64,000 nt of DNA from an uncultured Peptostreptococcaceae bacterium (GCA_947072565.1 CAMTIM010000038.1:34287-98286), one strand, 5' to 3'. Shown: positions 7,574-17,157, counted from the first letter of the stretch. The notes: generated from the letters alone by a model not told the origin. Numbers and translations: made by a program.

Positions 7574-9286
7574 ATGTATGATAGTAGATATGAAGAATAT
7601 AAAAAAATGATAAATATAATCAATGAACTAAATAATGTTATAACTTTTGCTAAAGAAAGTGTTAATAATAACAGAGAAACTAAGTCTAGCAAACTTTTAG
7701 AGTTTATAAAAATTAAATTAAGTGAAAGTAGTGAAAGTATAAGTCAACTAAAAGAACCATTTTTACTCTTTGTAATGGGATCTGGTAATTATGGAAAATC
7801 AACGTTAATAAACGCATTATTAAAAAGAAACATAGTTAAAAGCACTGATATTCCAAATACATGGAAGTTAGATTTGTTTGTAAAAAAACATAATGAAAAA
7901 ATGGAAATAATATATAGTGATAATGAAAAAATTACAAAAAGCTTAATTAATGGAAATAAGCTTTTAAAAAATGAAGAAGACAAATTCAAAAATTCAAAAA
8001 TAAAAGTATATCAAAATGTTGCCAAACTTAAAAGAGAAAATAAATTAAGTATAAATGAGCTTAAAAAATATAAACAACAACAAGAAAATGAGAATTTATA
8101 CAAATCAGAAATCATAAAGGTAAGATATAATTTAAAAGATGGTAACCTGTTAGATGACTTTATAATAGTAGATACTCCTGGCCTTAATCAAATACTACTA
8201 AAAGATACACTAGAGCGTATGAAAGAGTATTATATAAAGGCAGATGGGGTGCTTTGGCTAGTGGATGCTTGTAATATAGTTTCAAAAGAAAGTAATAAGC
8301 TAATAGATGAGATGAATAAAATAGATAACCTACATAATAATAAAAAAAATATAATAGCTGTTGTGAATAAAATGGATATTATAACTAAAGCAGATAAAGC
8401 TAATATAGCCAAGGTCAAAAGAAAAGCTAATGAAATATATATAGATAAATTTGATGATTTGGTATATATTTCAGCAAAAGAAGCGGTAGATGGCATGTTA
8501 AATAATGATTTGGATTTAATACAAAAAAGCAATATAGAGAGTTTATATAAAAGTATTGATGAAAATTTCACAAAAATATCTAAAACAAAGCAGATAGATT
8601 CTAAATATAAAAACTTATTTATTATGAGAGATAGTATTATAAAAGAAATATATAATTATAAAAGAGAGCTTTATAAAGATATATCCAATTATAATGAGAT
8701 AGAATTTGAATTAAAGAATAAAAGTAAAGAAATATATATAAAGATATTAAATTATATAGAGGACATAAAAAACAATAATATTTATAACGATACTGATTTG
8801 AGTGATTTAAAAAGTGACATAGAAAACCTACAGATTAAGTGTAATTTAGATTTAGAAAAATTATATGAAGTTTTGTATGAAAAAGCTAACATAAATAAAA
8901 GAATTGATATAGAAAAATTAAATACAAATGTGTATTTTGCTAGAAGTAAAAATTTAATATTAGAATACAATAAAAGTTATACTTTAGATAAAAATAATGT
9001 CAAAAAAGCCAACCAATTAGAAAATATTTTAAATAAACTAAATCCTAAAAATCCTAAAAAACAATATGTTAATGAAATATTAACAAAAGATAATGTCTAT
9101 AAAAGAATCGATAATTTAAAAAATGAAATAAGTGAAATTTTAAAAGATAGAATAAGTTTTATAGATTTTAATATAAATAAAATCAAAGACGAAGCATTTG
9201 AAGAAAAATACCTAGAGTATTCAAAAATAAAAAAGCATATTGAATATTTAAATGAAATAGAAAATATATTAAATAATTTGAGGTGA
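7574..9286 (+). CDS. Dynamin-like GTPase, first of pair
   Basis: 570-residue bacterial dynamin-family protein. GTPase motifs: P-loop GSGNYGKST near residue 72, the G3 motif DTPGLNQ near 204 and the G4 motif NKMD near 264. After the GTPase domain, residues 330-570 are strongly charged and predicted mostly helical, as in the stalk of bacterial dynamin-like proteins. No clear hydrophobic membrane-insertion segment is seen, unlike in the partner. The stop codon overlaps the ribosome binding site of the next gene, so expression is coupled. Known bacterial dynamins remodel or repair membranes, sometimes during phage attack. The role of this pair is unknown. The Asn- and Lys-rich composition and low GC are similar to the partner's. 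Confidence 0.88.
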   Translation: MYDSRYEEYKKMINIINELNNVITFAKESVNNNRETKSSKLLEFIKIKLSESSESISQLKEPFLLFVMGSGNYGKSTLINALLKRNIVKSTDIPNTWKLDLFVKKHNEKMEIIYSDNEKITKSLINGNKLLKNEEDKFKNSKIKVYQNVAKLKRENKLSINELKKYKQQQENENLYKSEIIKVRYNLKDGNLLDDFIIVDTPGLNQILLKDTLERMKEYYIKADGVLWLVDACNIVSKESNKLIDEMNKIDNLHNNKKNIIAVVNKMDIITKADKANIAKVKRKANEIYIDKFDDLVYISAKEAVDGMLNNDLDLIQKSNIESLYKSIDENFTKISKTKQIDSKYKNLFIMRDSIIKEIYNYKRELYKDISNYNEIEFELKNKSKEIYIKILNYIEDIKNNNIYNDTDLSDLKSDIENLQIKCNLDLEKLYEVLYEKANINKRIDIEKLNTNVYFARSKNLILEYNKSYTLDKNNVKKANQLENILNKLNPKNPKKQYVNEILTKDNVYKRIDNLKNEISEILKDRISFIDFNINKIKDEAFEEKYLEYSKIKKHIEYLNEIENILNNLR

Positions 9287-9290
9287 TATT

Positions 9291-10976
9291 TTGGAAACTA
9301 GTAAAAAAAATATTTATGAGGTTAAAGAAATGCTTTTAAAATCTCCAATTAGAGAAAGACTGGCACATGAAGTTGTAATACCATATAAAGACATGATAGT
9401 TAAGCAACTTGAAAAACCTATAAAAGGTATTAAATCATTAGAGAAAAATAAAGATAGACAGTTAAAAATGGTTATAGTAGGAGAAGTGAAATGTGGAAAA
9501 TCTAGTTTAGTAAATGCGCTTATAGGAAATGAAGTAAGTGAAGTTGATGTATTAGAGGCTACTTCTAATATAATAGAAGTTGTATATGGAAATGATTCTT
9601 ATACGAAAAAAAATGATTATATTACAAAAATTGGACTTAATATAGATTATTTAAAAAAAATAAATATAGTAGATACACCAGGTCTTAAAAGTATAACTAT
9701 AAAAAATGAACAAAAGACTATGAATTATATTCAAAATGCAGATTTAATATTGTTTGTAATGGATGCAACACATCTAGGTCAAGAAGATATTGTTGATGCA
9801 CTAGATATAATATGTGAATATAAAAAACCTATTGTAGGTGTAATTAATAAGTGTGATTTGTTAAATGGCAATAAACAAGAAACACTAGAATATATAAAGC
9901 AAGAATATGGAATTTATATGGATGAATTCTTTATGATATCTTCTTATCTAGAGTATCAAGAGAAAATGAGCAGTAAAGCTAAAGCTAAAAGTACTGATTT
10001 AATTATATCAAATTACAGTGATTTAAGAGAAAATTTCAAAAATCTAAATAAGTATATACAAAATGTATGTGAAAATTGTGATGAAATAAAACAAAAAAGT
10101 ATTAAATCTTCAGTACAAGGAATTATTAATAAAGATACTATAAGCCACTATGAATACTTAAAAAGTTTATCAATATTTATTGATGAAATGAATAATTATG
10201 AAAAAGAGCTTCAAAATAAATTTGATTATATATGCTCAAAGATGAATTTTGAAATAGATGATTGGTGCAATCGAATTTTCTTTAATGATGAAATAAAAAA
10301 AATAAAAGATAATATAGAAAATACTAAAGTATATATAAGCGAAAAATATATAAATGATTTGGTAAATAAAAAGAAAGTTGAATTTGATAATATATTTTTT
10401 AAAGAGTGGAGTGAATGTATAAAAGAAATAAGCGATAAAATGGATGATGATATAAAAAAATATGTAAATGAAATTACTTATAAAAATGAATTTTTAGATG
10501 AAGCAGAATTTAAAGTGGATAGTGAAAAAACTAATATAAATGATATGCTAACTGTAGTTGGAAGTGGTGCAGTTCTTGGGGCTACATCAGGTGGAATAAT
10601 ATCTTTATATAGTGCAGCAATAGGATCATCAGCTACATCAATGACTATAGGCAGTGCAATGGCAGCTTACTGCCCCCCACTTCTTATAGCAGGGACTATA
10701 AGTGGGGCTTTAGGAAAAGTTATATATGATAAGGTTCAATGTGACAAGCAAAATAAAGATATATTAAAAGATATAGATGAATTTATACAGCAGACAAAAT
10801 ATAAAGTTTCAGAAAAATTAAAAGATGGATACAATAACTGCAGCAAAGAAATAACTTTTACGACACTAGAAATATTAAAAAATATAAACGGAATGTCTAT
10901 GAGTAAATATGAAATGGAAGTATTGGTAAAGGAAGTAGAGGACTATATAAAAAACATTAAAATATATCATAAATAA
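9291..10976 (+). CDS. Dynamin-like GTPase with membrane paddle, second of pair
   Basis: 561 residues. GTPase motifs are a P-loop GEVKCGKSS near residue 64, G3 DTPGLKS near 125 and G4 NKCD near 186. Unlike the first gene it has a hydrophobic Gly/Ala/Ser-rich stretch at about residues 420-480 (from TVVGSGAVLGATSGG to GALGKVIYD), which fits a membrane-inserting paddle. It starts at TTG, chosen because AGGTGATAT lies just upstream and contains the previous gene's stop. Tandem dynamin-like proteins commonly act as unequal partners; here the first probably binds through this membrane-anchored one. Possible roles are membrane fusion, repair or defence, and the sequence does not decide between them. 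The terminator at 11007 closes the two-gene operon. Confidence 0.88.
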   Translation: METSKKNIYEVKEMLLKSPIRERLAHEVVIPYKDMIVKQLEKPIKGIKSLEKNKDRQLKMVIVGEVKCGKSSLVNALIGNEVSEVDVLEATSNIIEVVYGNDSYTKKNDYITKIGLNIDYLKKINIVDTPGLKSITIKNEQKTMNYIQNADLILFVMDATHLGQEDIVDALDIICEYKKPIVGVINKCDLLNGNKQETLEYIKQEYGIYMDEFFMISSYLEYQEKMSSKAKAKSTDLIISNYSDLRENFKNLNKYIQNVCENCDEIKQKSIKSSVQGIINKDTISHYEYLKSLSIFIDEMNNYEKELQNKFDYICSKMNFEIDDWCNRIFFNDEIKKIKDNIENTKVYISEKYINDLVNKKKVEFDNIFFKEWSECIKEISDKMDDDIKKYVNEITYKNEFLDEAEFKVDSEKTNINDMLTVVGSGAVLGATSGGIISLYSAAIGSSATSMTIGSAMAAYCPPLLIAGTISGALGKVIYDKVQCDKQNKDILKDIDEFIQQTKYKVSEKLKDGYNNCSKEITFTTLEILKNINGMSMSKYEMEVLVKEVEDYIKNIKIYHK

Positions 10977-11006
10977 AGAATAGTTAATAATATCAAGAGA
11001 ATAATA

Positions 11007-11037
11007 AAAGTGATTCCTAAACAAGGAATCACTTTTT
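11007..11037 (+). terminator. Intrinsic terminator of the dynamin operon
   Basis: AAAGTGATTCC / GGAATCACTTT stem with a 7-base loop and a T run. Confidence 0.9.
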
Positions 11038-11073
11038 GTTTTTAAAAAAAATCATTAGAATTTAAAATGATTG

Positions 11074-11102
11074 TTGTAATAATTTTGAAAATGATATATA
11101 AT
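11074..11102 (+). promoter_or_regulatory. SigA-type promoter of the pyroglutamate operon
   Basis: TTGTAA, 17-base spacer, TATAAT, about 67 bases upstream of the DUF969 gene. Confidence 0.7.
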
Positions 11103-11119
11103 TCGAAATATAAAAAAAA

Positions 11120-11135
11120 TTTCGATTTGTCGAAA
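11120..11135 (+). promoter_or_regulatory. Operator-like inverted repeat
   Basis: TTTCGA, TTTG, TCGAAA: a perfect 6-bp inverted repeat starting 18 bases after the -10 box, at a position where a bound repressor would block early transcription. The regulator is unknown. Confidence 0.4.
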
Positions 11136-11168
11136 AAGAATGAAAAATGAAAGGAGTATACAAATATT

Positions 11169-11837
11169 ATGATAAAACTAATAGGGGTTTTAATTGTTGT
11201 AATAGGTTTCATCTTTAAGATAGAAACACTATTTACAGTATTAGTAGCTGGAATTGCTACAGGAATAGTTGCAGGTTTAGATATAAACCAAATATTAACT
11301 ATACTTGGTGAATCATTTGTAGCAAACAGAGCGGTATCGTTATTCATATTAACATTGCCGGTAATAGGAATATTAGAAAGATATGGTTTAAGACAAAGAG
11401 CAGTTTACTTAATAGAAAAACTTGGAAAACTTACAGCTGGAGGAGTATTAAGTATATATATGCTAGCAAGACAAGTAGCAGGAGCGTTATCTATTAGAAT
11501 GAGTGGACATCCTCAATTTGTTAGACCACTAGTAAATCCAATGGCTCAAGCGGCTGCAATAAGTAAACATAAAAAATTAGAAGATGAGGAGGAGGAAGCT
11601 ATAAAAGCTTTATCTGCAGCTTCAGAAAACTACGGAAACTTCTTTGGTCAAAATTTATTTGCAGGAAGTAGTGGAGTTTTACTTATAGCTTCAACTTTAT
11701 CAGAACAAGGATTTAAGGTTTCAGAATTAGAAATAGCAAAAGCAAGTATAATAATGGCAGTAGTCGCATTTTTAATATCGGTACTTCAAAATTATTTATT
11801 CGATAAAAAGCTAAATAGAAAATATGGACAGAAATAA
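11169..11837 (+). CDS. DUF969 membrane protein
   Basis: 222-residue integral membrane protein of the DUF969 family. About five or six hydrophobic segments are visible, starting at the N-terminus (LIGVLIVVIGFIF). Conserved polar stretches include LPVIGILERYGL, RMSGHPQFVRPLVNPMAQ and ENYGNFFGQNLFAGSSG, and they probably line a substrate path. DUF969 and DUF979 genes are regularly adjacent to each other and to pyroglutamyl-peptidase, and that is the order here. I infer that the two make a two-component permease for a pyroglutamyl compound or another product of the operon. The transport activity is not established by this sequence. Preceded by a GAAAGGAG site and a promoter at 11074. Confidence 0.88.
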   Translation: MIKLIGVLIVVIGFIFKIETLFTVLVAGIATGIVAGLDINQILTILGESFVANRAVSLFILTLPVIGILERYGLRQRAVYLIEKLGKLTAGGVLSIYMLARQVAGALSIRMSGHPQFVRPLVNPMAQAAAISKHKKLEDEEEEAIKALSAASENYGNFFGQNLFAGSSGVLLIASTLSEQGFKVSELEIAKASIIMAVVAFLISVLQNYLFDKKLNRKYGQK

Positions 11838-11859
11838 TTAAATAAAGGAGGGAAATTCA

Positions 11860-12792
11860 GTGCAAAACTTTATAGATATATCATTAGAAATTTTTTATGC
11901 TACTATGGGTCTTTTAATGATAGTAATAGCATTTAAATCATTTAAAACTATAGAAAGTAATAAAAAATATGGAACATCATTATTTTGGGTATTAATATCA
12001 TTACCATTTATATTTGCAAAAGTATTACCAAGCAATGTAGTCGGATTAATATTAATATTATCGAGTTTATTAACAGTATCAAAACAAGTTGTATTTGCAA
12101 AATACGATATGCCAAGTGAAGAATTTGGACAAAAACATTCAGAAAAGCTTGGAAATAAAATATTTTGGCCTTCATTAGTTTTAGCTTTTGCAGCAGTTGC
12201 GGTGGCAATGAGCTTAGCTAACTTTGCAAGTTCATCACAATTTGCAATAGGAGCAGGAGCAGTAATTGCTTTATTATCAGCATTTATGCTAACAAAAGCA
12301 AAAGTTTCTACAACAGTAGATGATAGTGCGAGATTACTTCAACAAATGGGACCTGCTAGTATGTTACCACAACTTTTAGTTGCATTAGGTGCATTATTTA
12401 CTCAAGCGGGTGTTGGAGAAGTTATATCGAATTTAATATCAGGAGTAGTTCCTGCAGACAGTAGATTCTTAGGAGTAGTTGCATACGTATTAGGAATGGC
12501 TATATTTACTATGATAATGGGAAATGCATTCGCTGCATTTGCTGTTATAACAGCAGGTATAGGAGTTCCATTTGTTTTAGCTCAAGGAGCAGACCCTGCA
12601 ATAGTTGGTGCTCTAGCATTAACAGCTGGATATTGTGGAACTTTATTAACACCAATGGCTGCAAACTTTAACATAGTTCCAGCAGCACTTTTAGATATGA
12701 GAAAACAATATGATGTTATAAAATATCAAGCTCCAGTAGCTATAATATTATTAGTACTTCATATATTTGCAATGTATTTCTTAGCATTCTAA
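11860..12792 (+). CDS. DUF979 membrane protein
   Basis: 310 residues with about nine or ten hydrophobic segments. It is the constant partner of DUF969. Conserved-looking polar motifs are QMGPASMLPQLLVALGALFTQ (shortened here to its core MGPASMLPQ), IMGNAFAAFAVI and GYCGTLLTPMAANFN. The last resembles the broken-helix substrate motifs of anion/organic-acid carriers. It starts at GTG after an AAAGGAGGG site, 22 bases behind the DUF969 gene. The pair probably forms one transporter complex; a 5-oxoproline or pyroglutamyl-peptide substrate is inferred from the two downstream enzymes only. Confidence 0.88.
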   Translation: MQNFIDISLEIFYATMGLLMIVIAFKSFKTIESNKKYGTSLFWVLISLPFIFAKVLPSNVVGLILILSSLLTVSKQVVFAKYDMPSEEFGQKHSEKLGNKIFWPSLVLAFAAVAVAMSLANFASSSQFAIGAGAVIALLSAFMLTKAKVSTTVDDSARLLQQMGPASMLPQLLVALGALFTQAGVGEVISNLISGVVPADSRFLGVVAYVLGMAIFTMIMGNAFAAFAVITAGIGVPFVLAQGADPAIVGALALTAGYCGTLLTPMAANFNIVPAALLDMRKQYDVIKYQAPVAIILLVLHIFAMYFLAF

Positions 12793-12834
12793 GCAAAATA
12801 ATAAATTATATAATAATATCAGGAGGTAGTTTAA

Positions 12835-13476
12835 ATGAAAGTTTTATTAACAGGATTTGATCCATTTGGAGGAGAACCAGTAAACCCAGCAGAAGAAGCT
12901 GTAAAAATGGTTCCAAATAATATTAATGGAGCAGAAGTTATAAAAATAACTATACCTACAGTTTGGACTAAGTCAGTAGAGGCTATAGAAAAAGCTATAG
13001 AGATGCATAACCCTGATATAGTTATATCAGTAGGACAAGCTGGCGGAAGATTTGATATAACTCCTGAGAGAGTTGCTATAAATTTAGATGATTACAGAAT
13101 TAAAGATAATGAAGGTAATCAACCAACAGATGAAATAATACATGCAGACGGTCAACCTGCATACTTCTCAAACTTACCAATAAAAGCTATGGTTAAACAT
13201 ATGAATGAAAATCAAATACCTGCTAGTGTGTCAAATACTGCTGGGACATTTGTTTGTAATCACGTAATGTATGGAATATTATATATGATAGACAAAAAAT
13301 ATCCTAATATTAAAGGTGGATTTATCCATATACCATATATGACAGGTCAAGTTATAGATAAGAAAAACACTCCTTATATGTCTTTAGTAGAAATAGCAAA
13401 AGGATTAGAACTAGCTATAGAAGCTTGTACTCTATATAATGAAGATATAAAAACTATAGGTGGAGAGATATGCTAG
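12835..13476 (+). CDS. pcp: Pyroglutamyl-peptidase I
   Basis: Cysteine peptidase (family C15) that removes an N-terminal 5-oxoproline (pyroglutamate) from peptides in the cytoplasm. 213 residues, the normal family length. It begins with the typical [12 protein letters not shown]. The catalytic triad is visible as Glu79 (TPERVAIN), Cys141 (AGTFVCNH) and His165 (GFIHIPY). A strong AGGAGGTAG site precedes the ATG. It is the third gene after DUF969-DUF979 and overlaps the gamma-glutamylcyclotransferase gene by 7 bases, so the four genes form one operon that should release and form 5-oxoproline. Confidence 0.96.
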   Translation: MKVLLTGFDPFGGEPVNPAEEAVKMVPNNINGAEVIKITIPTVWTKSVEAIEKAIEMHNPDIVISVGQAGGRFDITPERVAINLDDYRIKDNEGNQPTDEIIHADGQPAYFSNLPIKAMVKHMNENQIPASVSNTAGTFVCNHVMYGILYMIDKKYPNIKGGFIHIPYMTGQVIDKKNTPYMSLVEIAKGLELAIEACTLYNEDIKTIGGEIC

Positions 13477-13886
13477 TAGATAAGATATTTGTTTATGGAA
13501 GCTTAAGAAGTGATATGTTTAACTATGAAAGACTTTTAAAAGGAAAAGTATCTAAAGTGTACAAAGGAACTATAACTGGAGAATTATTTCATATAGACAA
13601 CAAAGGATACCCTGCAGTAATACCCGGAGAATGTATAATTAAAGGGGAATTAATGGAAATTAAAGATTTTGAAAAAAACTTAGCAGAACTAGATAAGCTA
13701 GAAAATTATACATATGATAATAGTATTAATTGCGAGTATTTAAGAAAAGAAGTATTAGTTAAATTAGAAGATGGAAGTTTACAAAAGGCATATTATTATG
13801 AATACAACCCAAAATCTAATATAAATTCTGAAGATAAACTAATTTCACTTCCTCATGGCGACTGGAAAAAGCATATGAATAAGTAA
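13470..13886 (+). CDS. Gamma-glutamylcyclotransferase-like (GGCT/AIG2) protein
   Basis: 138 residues of the gamma-glutamylcyclotransferase fold. The N-terminal glycine motif is present as [11 protein letters not shown], and the expected catalytic glutamate is in [10 protein letters not shown]. Family enzymes turn gamma-glutamyl-amino acids or gamma-glutamylamines into 5-oxoproline plus the free amine. The exact substrate of this one is unknown. Its start overlaps pcp by 7 bases, a sign of translational coupling. With pyroglutamyl-peptidase upstream, both enzymes yield the same product, 5-oxoproline, which is the main clue to the pathway. A terminator follows 19 bases later. Confidence 0.88.
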   Translation: MLVDKIFVYGSLRSDMFNYERLLKGKVSKVYKGTITGELFHIDNKGYPAVIPGECIIKGELMEIKDFEKNLAELDKLENYTYDNSINCEYLRKEVLVKLEDGSLQKAYYYEYNPKSNINSEDKLISLPHGDWKKHMNK

Positions 13887-13904
13887 AAAGATTAATATAT
13901 AATC

Positions 13905-13939
13905 TATGGCACCTGTATTTACAGGTGCCATATTTTTTT
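13905..13939 (+). terminator. Intrinsic terminator of the pcp operon
   Basis: Perfect 12-bp stem TATGGCACCTGT / ACAGGTGCCATA, 4-base loop, seven T residues. Confidence 0.93.
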
Positions 13940-14015
13940 ATTTAAAAAAATTTTAACAAAGATTGTCATTTTATCATATGTTAATGTATAGTCTACAGCA
14001 TAAGGAGTCAAAGTT

Positions 14016-15086
14016 ATGATTACTATAAGTTTATGTATGATAGTAAAAGATGAAGAAAAAGTTATAAAAAGGTGTTTAGATAGTGTGATTGACGTTGTTG
14101 ATGAAATAATAATAGTTGATACAGGCTCAATTGATAATACAAAAGAAATAGTAAAAGAGTATACACAAAAAATATATGATTTTAAATGGATAGATGATTT
14201 TTCAAAAGCTAGAGATTTTTCGTTTAGTAAAGCTACAAAAGAGTATATATTATGGTTAGATGCAGACGAGATATTAGACTATGTAAATAAAAATAATTTA
14301 TTAGAATTAAAGGAAAATTTAAATACAGGTATTGATGTAGTTACAATGGAAACATATATGCGCTTAGATGAAAATAATAATCCGACAATAAAATCAAGAA
14401 GAAATAGAATGGTAAAAGCAAATAAAAATTTTAAATGGACAGGATATATACATGAGTATATTGAGATAGATGGCAATATTTATGATAGTGATATAGGTAT
14501 AATACATCATAAAGTAAAATGTGTTAATGATAGAAATCTTAAAATATATAAAAGAAATTTAGATTTAGGAAATGAATTAAGTAACAGGGACTTATGCTAT
14601 TATGGAAAAGAATTATATTGTAATTGTATGATTGATGAAGCTATAAAAATATTTGATCAAGTAATATTAAAAGATATATGTAAAGAAGAAAAGGTAGATG
14701 CCCTTTGTAAAATAGGAGAGTGCTATTTATATAAGAAAGAGACAGAGAAAGCTAGAAAATACTTTTATAAAACCTTTGAATATATAGAACCAAGAGGAGA
14801 AGTTCTATACAATATAGCTTATTCATTTGAAGAAGAAAAAAAATACCATCAAGCCGTTTTTTGGTATGAAATGATATTAAATATCAAGATATCAAAAGAT
14901 TGTAGTCAATGTATGAATATAGGCTGTTGGAGATTTAAGCCACATTTAAACTTGAGTTTTTGTTATTTTGAATTAAACAATTTGCCCAAAGCATATTATC
15001 ATCACGAAAAAGCAAAACAAATAAACCCTTTAAATAAATATGTTATAGCTAACGATGAATATTTTAAATCTATAATAAAAAACTAA
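14016..15086 (+). CDS. Family 2 glycosyltransferase with C-terminal TPR-like repeats
   Basis: 356 residues. The N-terminal 230 residues are a GT-A family 2 glycosyltransferase: ISLCMIVKDEE start, VDEIIIVDTGSIDNT nucleotide-binding strand, and the metal-binding DxD in WLDADEIL near residue 88. FKWTGYIHEY is typical of SunS-like members that sugar-modify peptides or surface polymers. Residues about 210-350 hold TPR-like helical pairs (for example EKVDALCKIGECYLYKKE), usually used for acceptor binding. It has no signal peptide or membrane helix, so it acts in the cytoplasm. It is a single-gene unit with an AAGGAGT site. The acceptor is unknown. Confidence 0.88.
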   Translation: MITISLCMIVKDEEKVIKRCLDSVIDVVDEIIIVDTGSIDNTKEIVKEYTQKIYDFKWIDDFSKARDFSFSKATKEYILWLDADEILDYVNKNNLLELKENLNTGIDVVTMETYMRLDENNNPTIKSRRNRMVKANKNFKWTGYIHEYIEIDGNIYDSDIGIIHHKVKCVNDRNLKIYKRNLDLGNELSNRDLCYYGKELYCNCMIDEAIKIFDQVILKDICKEEKVDALCKIGECYLYKKETEKARKYFYKTFEYIEPRGEVLYNIAYSFEEEKKYHQAVFWYEMILNIKISKDCSQCMNIGCWRFKPHLNLSFCYFELNNLPKAYYHHEKAKQINPLNKYVIANDEYFKSIIKN

Positions 15087-15103
15087 AAAACTATATTTCA
15101 ACA

Positions 15104-15150
15104 TAAAAAGAGTGCCTTTTATAAAAATTATTTTAAGGCACTCGTATTTA
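15104..15150. terminator. Hairpin between convergent genes
   Basis: GAGTGCCTT (15110-15118) pairs with AAGGCACTC (15135-15143). The T tract is better on the minus strand, so it mainly serves the small minus-strand gene, but it may act on both. Confidence 0.7.
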
Positions 15151-15168
15151 TAATACTCATTAATTTAA

Positions 15169-15390
15169 TTATTTAAATAAATTAGAAAATTTATATAAAT
15201 TTATTGCACAGTTTTTAATTACATAATTTACACAACCGTAAATATCATCTACAGAGTCATCACAATAAAAGTCACTTATGTCAGAGCCAAATTGCAAATT
15301 AAGGTTAGTTATATAGCTAAAGTGAATACAAACCATGGATAAAAAATAAATTAAAGCAAATATAAATAATGATATGATAACGATAAACAT
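15169..15390 (-). CDS. Small single-pass membrane protein
   Basis: 73 residues, function unknown. The N-terminus is one hydrophobic helix (FIVIISLFIFALIYFLSMV), followed by a short polar domain with four cysteines and acidic residues. The longest frame would start at 15477, but the ATG at 15390 has AGGGGGG 7 bases upstream, so the shorter form is chosen. The helix could be a signal anchor. It stands alone between convergent glycosyltransferase and divergent murE genes. Confidence 0.6.
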   Translation of the reverse strand: MFIVIISLFIFALIYFLSMVCIHFSYITNLNLQFGSDISDFYCDDSVDDIYGCVNYVIKNCAINLYKFSNLFK

Positions 15391-15693
15391 TTTAAGCCCC
15401 CCTATACAAAATAGCTTGTCCTTTAAATTAATTCTACTATAGTCATAACACAATATCATCCCAAAAGTTTCTATCAAAAAACATATAAAATGACATTAAA
15501 ATGTAAAAAAAATATCGAAATAACTATAATAATGTAATATACGTAAACAAAATGAAAAACATTAGGGGAAATACATAAAAAAACTATTATAATTATTATT
15601 TTTATGAAAAGTAGATTTAACTAAATAGAAATAGTAGTCATAAAATATACTATATAAAATACATTTTAATAATAGAGGGAAAGGGGTTATTAA
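15391..15693. other. 300-base intergenic region
   Basis: Very AT-rich region between two divergent genes. Promoters for both must lie here, but several overlapping A/T-rich possibilities exist and none stands out. No open reading frame, repeat or structured RNA was seen. Confidence 0.5.
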
Positions 15694-17157
15694 ATGAAAT
15701 TAGATAGGCTAATAGAAAAACTAGATATATTAGAGATTAATGGAAATATAGATATAGATATAAGTAGCATACACTATGACTCAAAATCAATAACTACAAA
15801 TAGTTTATTCGTTGCCATAAAGGGATATAGTAGTGATGGCCATAAATATATAGAAAATGCCATGAAAAAGGGTGCTAAAGCCTTCTTAATACAAGATGAT
15901 GTGAATATAGACAACAAAGAAGAATATACGTTTATAAAGGTAGGAGATACAAGAAATGCAATGGCAATAATAGCATCTAATTTTTATAATAATCCAACAA
16001 ATAAACTTGAAGTTTTAGGGGTAACAGGAACTAATGGAAAAACAAGTATAATAACTTTTTTGAAACAAATATTAAGTGAAAAATATAAAACAGGATCAAT
16101 AGGAACTATAAATATAGATGACGGTAAAAAACAAATAATATCTAAAAATACTACGCCAGAGAGTATAGATTTACAAAGGTATTTTAGTGAAATGATAGAA
16201 AATAAATGTAAATTTTGTACTATGGAAGTATCATCTCATTCACTTTATTTAGATAGAGTAGAGAATGTGAATTTTTCGATAGGGATGTTTACAAATCTAA
16301 CAGAAGACCATTTAGATTTTCATAAAGATTTAGATGATTATAGAAAAGCTAAAGAAAAATTATTCTATAAAACCAGTAAAGCTAATATTATAAATATAGA
16401 TGATGTTCATGGGAAAAAAATATTAGCTAATATTAAATACCTAGATACACCAGTATATACTTATGGGATAGATTGTGAAGCCGATTTTAGGGCAAGTGAT
16501 ATAAAACTATATGCAAATGGAGTTTATTATAAACTACACACTCCTACATATAGCGATGAAATTTATGTTAGTGTACCAGGAAAGTTTACTGTATATAATA
16601 CACTCGCAGTAATAAGTGCAAGTTATTTATTAGATATTGAAATAGATACAGTTAAAGAAAAATTAAAAAATACAATAGGAGTAAGAGGCAGATTTGAAAA
16701 TATACCAAACGATAGAGGTATAACAATTATTGTTGATTATGCACATACTCCAGATGCATTAGAGAATGTATTAAATACTGCTAGAGAGTTTGTAGATGGA
16801 AAGATTATAACAGTATTTGGATGTGGTGGAGATAGAGATAAAGTAAAGCGACCAATAATGGGTAAAATAGCTCAGCAAAATTCAGATATAACAATAATAA
16901 CATCTGATAATCCAAGAACAGAAATTCCTAAATTAATAATAAATGATGTATTAAAAGGGATTGAAATGAATAAATATAACTATAGAGTAATAGAAGATAG
17001 AAAAGAAGCTATATACAAGGCAATAGAAATGGCTAAAGCTGGAGATGTAGTAATGATAGCTGGAAAAGGTCATGAAGATTATCAGATAGTAGGAACTACT
17101 AAATATCATTTTGATGATAAGGAGATAGCTTATGAAGCTATTCAAAGATTAAAATGA
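15694..17157 (+). CDS. murE: UDP-MurNAc-L-Ala-D-Glu:meso-DAP ligase
   Basis: ATP-dependent cytoplasmic ligase that adds the third amino acid of the peptidoglycan stem peptide. 487 residues. The N-terminal UDP-MurNAc domain ends near residue 105; the ATP loop is VTGTNGKTS near residue 110. The central domain carries the metal/carbamoyl-lysine region, and the C-terminal domain has TSDNPRTE. The DNPR motif is the signature for meso-diaminopimelate as substrate rather than lysine. It is not in a division/cell-wall cluster but is a single gene, with an AGGGAAAGGGG site ahead of the ATG. A second murE elsewhere is possible. Confidence 0.93.
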   Translation: MKLDRLIEKLDILEINGNIDIDISSIHYDSKSITTNSLFVAIKGYSSDGHKYIENAMKKGAKAFLIQDDVNIDNKEEYTFIKVGDTRNAMAIIASNFYNNPTNKLEVLGVTGTNGKTSIITFLKQILSEKYKTGSIGTINIDDGKKQIISKNTTPESIDLQRYFSEMIENKCKFCTMEVSSHSLYLDRVENVNFSIGMFTNLTEDHLDFHKDLDDYRKAKEKLFYKTSKANIINIDDVHGKKILANIKYLDTPVYTYGIDCEADFRASDIKLYANGVYYKLHTPTYSDEIYVSVPGKFTVYNTLAVISASYLLDIEIDTVKEKLKNTIGVRGRFENIPNDRGITIIVDYAHTPDALENVLNTAREFVDGKIITVFGCGGDRDKVKRPIMGKIAQQNSDITIITSDNPRTEIPKLIINDVLKGIEMNKYNYRVIEDRKEAIYKAIEMAKAGDVVMIAGKGHEDYQIVGTTKYHFDDKEIAYEAIQRLK

